This document shows positions 50,822 through 57,299 of a stretch of 57,299 nt of DNA, piece after piece. Both the position numbers and the translations under genes were made by a program. This DNA is from Planctomycetota bacterium (GTDB lineage: Bacteria > Planctomycetota > JACOTG01 > JAJDCM01), in NCBI GenBank assembly GCA_029260825.1, contig JAJDCM010000153.1, forward strand, positions 1 to 57,299, written 5' to 3'. The notes under the pieces were generated by a model, which saw only the letters and a program-made list of their open reading frames with translations, was not told where the DNA came from and did not search any database. Position 1 is the stretch's first letter. The number at the start of each line of letters is the position of its first letter.

Positions 50822-52345
50822 ATCTCCAAGATTGCCTATAGCGTTGTTTTTGCCCTTTGCGCCTTCGGGGTCCTGTGGAACCTGGGTGACCGAATGCTCT
50901 GGGGGGATGAAGCGGAGACGGCACTTCTTGCCGCGAGCATCGTTGAGCATGGAGTCCCCAGGGCCACGGACGGAAAGAACTCCATCACCCTGCTGAATGG
51001 TGGGGATTGGAACGAGGACGAGATCTGGGTCTGGTCTCCGTGGCTCGATGAATACGTCGCCGCGATTTCCTTTCGGGTTTTTGGAAAGACAACCTGGGCC
51101 GCCCGTTTTCCCTTTGCCATTTTTGCCCTTCTCTCCGTTGTCTATCTGGTGTGGCTCGCGTTTCGCATCTATCGTCGTCACGAGATCGCGATCACGGTCG
51201 GGGTCTTCGTTTCGACTTGCGTTCCCTTTCTACTTCATGCGAGGCAGTGTCGTTACTACGGCATCGTGGTTCTTGCCCAGGTTCTTTTCTTGCACGGGTT
51301 CTATGGCCTTCTCTCGAAGGGATTCAAGAGGGGGGCGTTGTTCATCGGCGTGGCTCTCGTCGTTCAGTTCTATTGCAATTACATCGTTGTTCCCGGAAAC
51401 GTGCTCGGGCTTGCGGTCGGTTTCTTTCTCTGTGGGCGAAGCTTGAAGTTCTTTTTTGCCGTTTCGGGAGCGGTTGCGGGGTTGGTTCTCTTTGCTGTTC
51501 CCTGGCTCCTGTACGCGAGTCCCGGTAGTCAGCTTGGCACCCTTCAGCTTTCATCGGTCGTGGATATTCTCCTGCACTATTTCGGGTTGATTCAGTTCTA
51601 TGTTTTTCCGGTGAGCCTGCTTTTTCTCCTACTTGGTGTGCGTTTTTTTGGCCGTTCGACAAGACCCGAGGAGGATGACGACAGAAAGTCCCGGATGGTT
51701 TGGTTTCTGCTGGGTCTTGCGGTCGCTCAGGTGCTGGCTCTCGGAATCGCGCCGTTTGCGTATTTTCGTTATCTGCTTCCAACAATTCCGGGGTTGTGTT
51801 TGTTGGGAGCGATTGGAGTGGGCATCTTGCCATCGGTTTGGTTGCGGCGTGCGTTGGTGAGTTTTCTTTGTCTCACCAACGGGGTCGCTCTGGCAACCGG
51901 GTTCTTCTTGCCGGGTTCGCGTTCATTCGACGCTCCTTATCCCCTGTTCGCACGGTCGCTCTTTTATCCCTACGAAGATCGCCTGGAGAGGGTGGTCGAG
52001 TACTTGCGAGAGGAGGGAGATTCCAGTCAGTCGGTCTATGTTTCCGATCCATCCTTCCCGCTGATCTTCTACACGGACATGAAGATCGTGGATGCGAGGT
52101 ATCATCCGATCAGTCCGGACGATCTTCCGGATTGGATCCTGTCAGTGAGCCCGTCCGCCGCAGATGCTCCCGCTACGTTGAGTCTTCCCCCGAAGCTCTT
52201 GAAGCGCTATGAACCGGTCGTGCTTCAGGTCCCGAAGACCCGGTGGGGGGCGAGTCGTCCGGATCCGATTGCTCATGTGTTCCTGACGGCTGACGAGACC
52301 GAGGAGTGGGTGGCGTATCGGAAGAAAGAGCCGGCACGGGACTAG
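50822..52345 (+). CDS. GT39/ArnT-like membrane glycosyltransferase, apparently starting at ATC
   Basis: About 507 residues and 10-12 membrane helices. The first luminal loop after TM1 has DRMLWGDEAETALLAASIVE, with the Asp-Glu pair typical of PMT/ArnT-type enzymes that use polyprenyl-phosphate sugars. Later: FRVFGKTTWAARFPFAIFAL and the FAYFRYLLPTIPGLCLLGAI helix near the end. The first ATG in frame is 50894, after TM1. The frame is open from the radA stop (TAG 50810-50812) and encodes TM1 (AYSVVFALCAFGVLW), but has no ATG, GTG or TTG. AGGAG (50811-50815) lies 6 bases before ATC 50822, the likeliest start. Its stop shares CTAG with the convergent gene. Sugar and acceptor are unknown. Confidence 0.85.
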   Translation: MSKIAYSVVFALCAFGVLWNLGDRMLWGDEAETALLAASIVEHGVPRATDGKNSITLLNGGDWNEDEIWVWSPWLDEYVAAISFRVFGKTTWAARFPFAIFALLSVVYLVWLAFRIYRRHEIAITVGVFVSTCVPFLLHARQCRYYGIVVLAQVLFLHGFYGLLSKGFKRGALFIGVALVVQFYCNYIVVPGNVLGLAVGFFLCGRSLKFFFAVSGAVAGLVLFAVPWLLYASPGSQLGTLQLSSVVDILLHYFGLIQFYVFPVSLLFLLLGVRFFGRSTRPEEDDDRKSRMVWFLLGLAVAQVLALGIAPFAYFRYLLPTIPGLCLLGAIGVGILPSVWLRRALVSFLCLTNGVALATGFFLPGSRSFDAPYPLFARSLFYPYEDRLERVVEYLREEGDSSQSVYVSDPSFPLIFYTDMKIVDARYHPISPDDLPDWILSVSPSAADAPATLSLPPKLLKRYEPVVLQVPKTRWGASRPDPIAHVFLTADETEEWVAYRKKEPARD

Positions 52346-54780
52346 TTTTCCTTCCTTCGCTGCAACTCGAGTCGCTTCGTCTTGAAGGGCGTTCCCTTCG
52401 TGGTGATCCAGATCGCTGGCTTCAGGTCTACGTGGTTCTTGTCGTAGCCAAGCACAAAAGCTTCAAAGGGTCTTCCGATCATTTCTTGAGTGACCGGGAT
52501 GTAGTAGGTGTACCCGGAATCTCGCTTGGCGTTCACGTACTCCCAGGTGTTCGAAGGAAAGGAGGGAGCGCGATCGGGGCAGCCCACGGGTTGTTCTTCC
52601 TCAAAGCGCAGAGCTGCGTACGCTCCTTCTACTCCATGTTTTCCATGGATGGCGATGCAGAGGGTACTGCCGGGAACCCATTCGTTGAGGGTCACTTCTT
52701 GACTCCATGCTTGCACCGGCTTCTTGCGTGAAGATGGGGCAAAGAGGTTTGATGCTCGCCAATCTTTTCGCTCGAGGGCCTCTCCGTCTTTGAATCCTCG
52801 AATCTCGGTGACCCGGTCGGGGAAATGTCGGAACCGAACGTACCGTACGGGTGCCCCGACCGGGATCTCCATCGTTGTTCCGGCCAGAAAACTGATCCGG
52901 GTCCAGGTTGCAAGATCAGTGGAGACGTCGACGTGGTAGGCCTCGTCTTCTAGAAGCGGTTGAAGCGAGTAGGAATCGGGTACGGTAACGGACAGAAGAT
53001 CAAGATCCTGGATCTTTCCGAGGTCGAGGCGAAGGCAACCGCCCTGGACTCTTTGATCAATTCGGTATTTTCGAGTCGGGAAGAAACCGGTCGTAAGATC
53101 ATCGTCAAAGAGGTTTCGATCCCAGATCCCTCGATTGGTGAACACGGGTTGCTCGAAAAAGGCGGTGCGTGCTCGTTGAACCTGAGGAATCTTGCTTTTA
53201 CCAGATCTTGAAAGCGAGCGCACTTCCAGTGCATTGTTATCGGCGGCAAAGACGGTTGCCTCATAGAGTGCCTCGGCGTCGCCAGGAATCGGGCATCGAT
53301 TAAGCTCCCCAAGCTTTCGGTGGAATGGGGGGGTGAGGGGATCCCCTTGAAAGTGGATGTCGATTGGATCTCCTCGAAGAAGCCCATTCACTTCCTTTCC
53401 GTCAAGGGATGCGCGGATGAATCCGTTCGACGTTCCCTGAAGGAGAATGGACTCACGGGTTCCGGGAAGTCCTTTCAGATCGATGAGAACTGAATGAGAC
53501 GGGACGTCCCGTACGACCTCATAATCACATCCCTCCAGCACGAGGTCCTTTTGCTTCTTTGTGCTGAAGAGGAAGAGGGAGGCTCTGAAGGGAGCGATCG
53601 TGACGGTTTTGGTCATCCCCGGATTTGCATCTCCAAGATTCCGCTCGGATGGATGGAGCTGTCGACAATGGACCGGGACTTTGCTCGTAAGACCGATCCG
53701 TTGATCGAGAGGGATATCGATTGTTACCGGATCCCAGGTCAGATTGCGCAGTGTTAACAATCTCGTCGAATCATCCCCGCGGGAAACGGCTGCTGGACCG
53801 AACTCCTCTTCAGGAAGAACCATGCCTTCAACAAGGATATCTCTGTATCGACGGTGGAGATTGAAGAGCCGGGCAAGACGGGGGAACTCATCATCCCGAA
53901 GAAGCCAGGGATTCCCATAGATCTGGGGTGCGAGGATCAGACCCCGGTTGAATGCCTGAAGGACAAGGTCATCTTCCCAGAAATCGAGGCAGGAAGAAAT
54001 GCAGACCCCGTGATCTTCGGTGAGGCGTTGGAGGTCGGGGACAAGTCCGCGCGAAAGAGCATCAGCCCGGTGATGGGGAGCAGGACTTGAATTGGTAGAC
54101 CAGACGTCAATATAGGTTTCCTTCCCTTCCCAGAGGAACGTCGTTGCATGAGCTTTTGCTTTCTCCAGGCCGAGCCTGTGGTTGAGGACGATGAGGTCGG
54201 GGCAGTGAACCCTGCATTCAGTCATCATGCGCACGAATGCGTCTTCTTTTTCCGGTCGCAGCGGACCGCACACGGCATCGAACTTGAAGAGAGCGAAGTT
54301 CAGGTCGCGGCAAAGACTCACCATCATTTCGGTGCGGTCTGCCTCTTCTTGCCGGGTGTTGCCAAAGCCATCCGGGCCTCCCCAGAGTCCGAGCCGGGTG
54401 TTCATTGCACTGGCCAGGTCAGCAAGGGGTTGAAAACCCCGAGGAAACTGGCGGCGAAACCGATCTGAATTCATTTTGCCGCAGAATCGCTTGCCGTCGA
54501 TGGCACCGGCGTCAAATGCGTAGATGTCCAGGACCATTCCGTATTCGGAGCGAAGCCACTGGAAGAACTCCAGATTGATCCTCGTATGCTCCTCGGTGGC
54601 CCCCTCGTTGGTGTTGTTGATCCAGGAGAAATACTCGGAGCGAGAGGGGGTCTTTTCGTCTGCTCCCGGGAAAACCGTAGTTTCGGTTTGACCGGTAGCC
54701 CCGCGGCACGGATTGAAAAGAAGAAGAAGGGGAAGCAGCAGAAAGCGAGCTGGCCAAAGAAGAGTCGGCGATGGTTTCAT
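52342..54780 (-). CDS. Secreted glycoside-hydrolase-like protein with C-terminal discoidin-like domains
   Basis: About 812 residues from ATG 54780 (GAGG 6 bases upstream; the longer frame to 54975 has no signal). A signal peptide (ARFLLLPLLLLFNPCRGATG) is followed by a TIM-barrel-like region at about 45-400: GMVLDIYAFDAGAIDGKRF, TRLGLWGGPDGFG and NFALFKFDAV (D168 in the KxD motif shared by GH27, GH31 and GH36 nucleophiles), then SSCLDFWEDDLVLQAF and APQIYGNPWLL. A beta-sandwich at about 400-470 precedes an F5/8C-like domain at about 600-700 (CLRLDLGKIQDLDLLSVTVP; VRYVRFRHFP). It resembles alpha-galactosidase-clan enzymes; substrate unknown. It converges on the glycosyltransferase gene, sharing CTAG. 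Confidence 0.75.
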   Translation of the reverse strand: MKPSPTLLWPARFLLLPLLLLFNPCRGATGQTETTVFPGADEKTPSRSEYFSWINNTNEGATEEHTRINLEFFQWLRSEYGMVLDIYAFDAGAIDGKRFCGKMNSDRFRRQFPRGFQPLADLASAMNTRLGLWGGPDGFGNTRQEEADRTEMMVSLCRDLNFALFKFDAVCGPLRPEKEDAFVRMMTECRVHCPDLIVLNHRLGLEKAKAHATTFLWEGKETYIDVWSTNSSPAPHHRADALSRGLVPDLQRLTEDHGVCISSCLDFWEDDLVLQAFNRGLILAPQIYGNPWLLRDDEFPRLARLFNLHRRYRDILVEGMVLPEEEFGPAAVSRGDDSTRLLTLRNLTWDPVTIDIPLDQRIGLTSKVPVHCRQLHPSERNLGDANPGMTKTVTIAPFRASLFLFSTKKQKDLVLEGCDYEVVRDVPSHSVLIDLKGLPGTRESILLQGTSNGFIRASLDGKEVNGLLRGDPIDIHFQGDPLTPPFHRKLGELNRCPIPGDAEALYEATVFAADNNALEVRSLSRSGKSKIPQVQRARTAFFEQPVFTNRGIWDRNLFDDDLTTGFFPTRKYRIDQRVQGGCLRLDLGKIQDLDLLSVTVPDSYSLQPLLEDEAYHVDVSTDLATWTRISFLAGTTMEIPVGAPVRYVRFRHFPDRVTEIRGFKDGEALERKDWRASNLFAPSSRKKPVQAWSQEVTLNEWVPGSTLCIAIHGKHGVEGAYAALRFEEEQPVGCPDRAPSFPSNTWEYVNAKRDSGYTYYIPVTQEMIGRPFEAFVLGYDKNHVDLKPAIWITTKGTPFKTKRLELQRRKEN

Positions 54781-55206
54781 GGTGATCCTCGATTGTCGCT
54801 CCGCCCGGTCCGGGAGCGCTGGTTTGATCCAGAGCATGAGGGGGAATGGGCCGGGCGTCAAGGGTGCCCTTTTGAGGTCCTCAGGGAACTGAGAAGTATC
54901 TGGAAAACGAGCCAGAACCTTTCTGCTGACGAAATTTGATGTCGTCATGATTCCTTTCCATGGGAATGCTCTCATCGTGTATTGTGTGCTGCCTGAGCCA
55001 GGAGCCCTGTATGAGGGGCCTCACCTTGGAGACGGTGTATGGGGATCAGTCTCAGTAGAGGCGAATCCTGATCGAGCGAACCCAGGCGACACGAAGTTGA
55101 TCCTCCGAGTTCTTCAGCCGTGGGAGGGGCACTACGGCGGGATGATCGCTTTTGGGCCTCACAATGGTTATCTCTTTGAGGAACTTCGGTCGTTCCTGAA
55201 GCCACC
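54781..55206. other. Intergenic region (426 bases), no confident gene
   Basis: It lies between two leftward genes. A rightward frame (54947-55393, 148 residues) crosses it but has no ribosome site, no signal peptide and overlaps the 3' end of the CocE-like gene by 187 bases on the other strand, so I do not call it. No hairpin with a T-run and no tRNA-like sequence was seen. Confidence 0.5.
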
Positions 55207-56943
55207 TTATTCCGGTCGGAGGATTGATACCTCGACCGCCGTCGGTCGCACCGCATCGTGCTGCACGAGCACGGTGAAATCCTGGAATACCGGTGCTCGA
55301 CGAATGATCGAGGTTTGGGGTTCCAGGGGTGGACGGAACCAGGCAAGGTTTTCGATCTGGATGCGAAGCTTATGCCCTTCTCGCATGAGATAGGAATGGA
55401 AGTCCATCTGCACCCGGATGAGATTGTCTCCCGCCGGGACATCGTCCCGGGAAGTGAAGCTTCCCCCGGCGAAGAACCGTGCTTCTCCGTCCTCGTCCAC
55501 GTCGAAGAATGCCACGTGGAGCTGGAAGGTTGTCTGAGATGATGTTACGTGCAAGGTCACATCGGGGGAGCCGAAGAAGTGGTAGGCCCGCCGGAGCGCC
55601 GCACTCTCGTAAACGATGGGTGCGAGAGGAATATGCTGCATGAGTTCGGCCGGGCTCAAATCATTGTCCGCATAGGTCGCCATATCGAGCCCGGTGAGAT
55701 TTGTTTGAGCCAGGACATCAGCCGGTTCTGTTCCCGACGCGGGGCGCAATCGAATGCTTCCGTTTTCCCGAAGAAAAGCGGAGCGAGTGCGTCTCAACGA
55801 GCTATCGAGAGAGGGAAGGGTTCGAGTATTCCAGACGGCCTCCAGGCTATTGTAGCTGGCGGGGTTGCGGGGGACAATTGCGGCATAGACCGGGTCTTCG
55901 GTGTCGATCCCGTTCTGAATCCCCTTGATGTAGTGGTTGATCCACCGGAAGCGATCTGCCTGAAACCGGAAGGCGAGCCCCTGATTGCCGGGGCTGGAGT
56001 GGCCTCCCGTACTGAGCATGAGTCGTTTGGGTTGAGTCAGGCTCGTCCAGAGATTTGTAAGGGGAGTTACAGGGGTCCAGAAATCGTCGTACGAAGCGGT
56101 GGCGAAAAGCGGCACGATCGAGTTTTGTAGCCGGGTACAGAGGTCGATCCGCGAATCGTAAAGAAGGTTGACGATCGCGTCGAAGTCTTCGCTGTTGATG
56201 TTGGCGGTGAGGAAACTTCGAAGGACCGGCTCGGTGAAGCTGGGTGGGCGCAAGATATACCGATGAGCTGCTTTGCCCCGATTGAAGATGACGTCCTCCA
56301 GGTCAGGGGTGAAGGCAATCGGAACCGCGCAGCTGATCACCGGAAAGGGATTGACTCGTCCGTATTCCGGGGGATAGGTCTTGCCGGAGTCGGCTGCTGC
56401 AAAGAAGGAATGGATGGCTCCTTGAGAGCCACCCGAAACTCCGATCCGATCGAAATCGGAGATGTCCTGGTAGATGGATTCAACCTCTTCCATGACTTCG
56501 GCAAGGTCGATTCTCTCCCGGATTCCAAAGCCGGTCCATCCATAAAGTGCCGGATCGTTCAGGAGGTAGGAATCGCCTTGTCCGCGAACGTCGTAGGAGA
56601 TCGCCATGTACCCCCGGCTTGCGAACGCCAGCGCCGATTGAGAAACGCCTTGCCTCTTTCCGTCGAGTCCATGGATGAGAACGAGAATCGGCCAACCGTC
56701 GGGGCCTGGCGCGTGGAGAGTCGGGTCGGGATAGCGTGCATCAAGAAGAACCCGATAGCCGTCTGTGTAGGTGAACTCGTGGGTTTCGAGAACCTGGGGA
56801 AAGCCGGCGGGAGGGGGAGTTGGATCAGAAGGCGTACCGCAACGTGCATCTCTCGCGCAAAATGCGAGGACCAGGCAGATCACGACCCCGATTGGCCCAC
56901 AGAGAATGCGCCTGTCAAGCATGCGCCCATCAAGCATCGGCAT
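55207..56943 (-). CDS. CocE/NonD-family hydrolase (X-Pro dipeptidyl-peptidase-like), exported
   Basis: 578 residues. An N-terminal signal helix (about 15-35, IGVVICLVLAFCARDARCG) precedes an alpha/beta hydrolase at about 55-350. The oxyanion tyrosine region is ISYDVRGQGDS, the nucleophile is in GGSQG (S173), an acidic residue is in ASYDDFW and the histidine in STGGHSSPGNQG. A C-terminal jelly-roll of the X-Pro peptidase type follows from about 390 (FQLHVAFFDVDEDGEARFFA; HSYLMREGHKLRIQIENLAW). The family cleaves peptides, esters or acyl bonds (cocaine esterase, cephalosporin acylase); the real substrate is not predictable. Several close start codons (56943, 56937, 56922) cannot be resolved. 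The 133 bases to the next gene hold no visible feature. Confidence 0.88.
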   Translation of the reverse strand: MPMLDGRMLDRRILCGPIGVVICLVLAFCARDARCGTPSDPTPPPAGFPQVLETHEFTYTDGYRVLLDARYPDPTLHAPGPDGWPILVLIHGLDGKRQGVSQSALAFASRGYMAISYDVRGQGDSYLLNDPALYGWTGFGIRERIDLAEVMEEVESIYQDISDFDRIGVSGGSQGAIHSFFAAADSGKTYPPEYGRVNPFPVISCAVPIAFTPDLEDVIFNRGKAAHRYILRPPSFTEPVLRSFLTANINSEDFDAIVNLLYDSRIDLCTRLQNSIVPLFATASYDDFWTPVTPLTNLWTSLTQPKRLMLSTGGHSSPGNQGLAFRFQADRFRWINHYIKGIQNGIDTEDPVYAAIVPRNPASYNSLEAVWNTRTLPSLDSSLRRTRSAFLRENGSIRLRPASGTEPADVLAQTNLTGLDMATYADNDLSPAELMQHIPLAPIVYESAALRRAYHFFGSPDVTLHVTSSQTTFQLHVAFFDVDEDGEARFFAGGSFTSRDDVPAGDNLIRVQMDFHSYLMREGHKLRIQIENLAWFRPPLEPQTSIIRRAPVFQDFTVLVQHDAVRPTAVEVSILRPE

Positions 56944-57076
56944 GGATTGGATATCCCACAGGATTGTCTTTTCGACAAAGCGACCGCCTATCGTAGGCGA
57001 CGAGTGGGGGGAGGGTCAAGGGGCGGTTGGCCCGGTTGTAAAAAAGAAACGGATCAAGGGAAATACGTCTCTTTTT

Positions 57077-57299
57077 TCAGGAATTTTGGCCATTTCTTGC
57101 CGGTTGGGACCGCGGGTTCTTGAGGATATTGGTGACCTTGAGCCAGGCAACGGGAATCCCACCTGCAGCGAGGAGAATGAAGAGTGCATCAAGGGGGATC
57201 CGGTAGCGAAATTTGACCACAACGAGAACGTGAAGTAGCCAGTAGCAAACGATGAGTCCTATGAGGATGCCCCGAACTCTCCTATCCGCCGAGCTGAAT
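57077..57299 (-). CDS. C-terminal end of a membrane protein, probably GT39-like (runs off the window)
   Basis: The leftward frame is open at the right edge and ends at TGA (57079-57077); 73 residues are visible. Two hydrophobic segments surround a basic loop: GILIGLIVCYWLLHVLVVVK, then FRYRIPLDALFILLAAGGIP. The RYRIPLDAL pattern followed by a last helix is common at the end of the membrane part of PMT/ArnT-type glycosyltransferases. With so little sequence this is a tentative assignment. Confidence 0.5.
   Translation of the reverse strand, partial: FSSADRRVRGILIGLIVCYWLLHVLVVVKFRYRIPLDALFILLAAGGIPVAWLKVTNILKNPRSQPARNGQNS

Noticed and set aside
54947..55393. 148-codon rightward open frame in the 54.8-55.2 kb gap
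   Set aside because: No ribosome site, no recognisable domain, and 187 bases antisense to the CocE-like hydrolase gene.
1..57299. Search for CRISPR arrays, insertion sequences, att sites and tRNA/rRNA genes
   Set aside because: No regularly spaced repeats, transposase-like frames, terminal inverted repeats or tRNA T-arm patterns were seen by eye. A dedicated RNA scan could still find something small.

Overview
The window (57,299 bases, GC-rich) comes from a Gram-negative-type bacterium with an outer membrane. It has a beta-barrel protein ending in Phe, Tat and Sec signal peptides, and multihaem c-type cytochromes. Secreted TPR/FG-GAP and Asp-box proteins, an ECF sigma / anti-sigma / CHAT operon and large secreted mosaic proteins fit a Planctomycetota-like or other environmental lineage. 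That placement is an inference; no rRNA or other phylogenetic marker was seen. I saw no tRNA, rRNA, CRISPR array, insertion sequence or phage gene.

Layout. 1-5.1 kb: the 5' end of a leftward GlcD-type FAD oxidase, then a rightward cysteine desulfurase, thiI and a TPR/FG-GAP secreted protein. 5.2-11.9 kb: leftward genes for an Asp-box secreted protein, a periplasmic M16 zinc peptidase and a Gly-rich secreted protein. 12.1-19.9 kb: a likely amino-acid or amine module. MocR regulator, AceE-like TPP enzyme and Tat-exported flavin amine oxidase run left; PhzF, AzlC and AzlD run right. The 126-base divergent promoter carries three GTGCCAAT direct repeats. 19.9-25.8 kb: a leftward 3-hydroxyacyl-CoA dehydrogenase faces a rightward operon of mmsA, URC1 (GTP-cyclohydrolase-II-like), URC4 (DUF1688) and uracil phosphoribosyltransferase. 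This is the poorly understood URC route of pyrimidine breakdown, here with its own semialdehyde dehydrogenase.

25.9-36 kb: an operon of a 5-haem cytochrome, an outer-membrane barrel and a membrane-anchored 4-haem cytochrome, which is a candidate porin-cytochrome conduit. A convergent dihaem beta-propeller protein of about 1,140 residues and an FG-GAP protein follow. 36-41.2 kb: an MFS transporter and an ECF sigma / anti-sigma / CHAT protease operon, with a strong hairpin inside a 97-base gene overlap. 41.4-47.8 kb (all leftward): ADP-forming acyl-CoA synthetase, a possible small protein, dprA, aroB, and a two-domain membrane protein of unknown function. 48-52.3 kb (rightward): folC, radA and a GT39-like membrane glycosyltransferase. 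52.3-57.3 kb (leftward): a glycosidase-like secreted protein, a CocE/NonD hydrolase and the 3' end of another membrane protein.

Two genes, aroB and the GT39-like gene, have reading frames that clearly extend upstream of any ATG, GTG or TTG. They appear to start at CTG and ATC. All family calls rest on motifs read by eye; no database search was possible.
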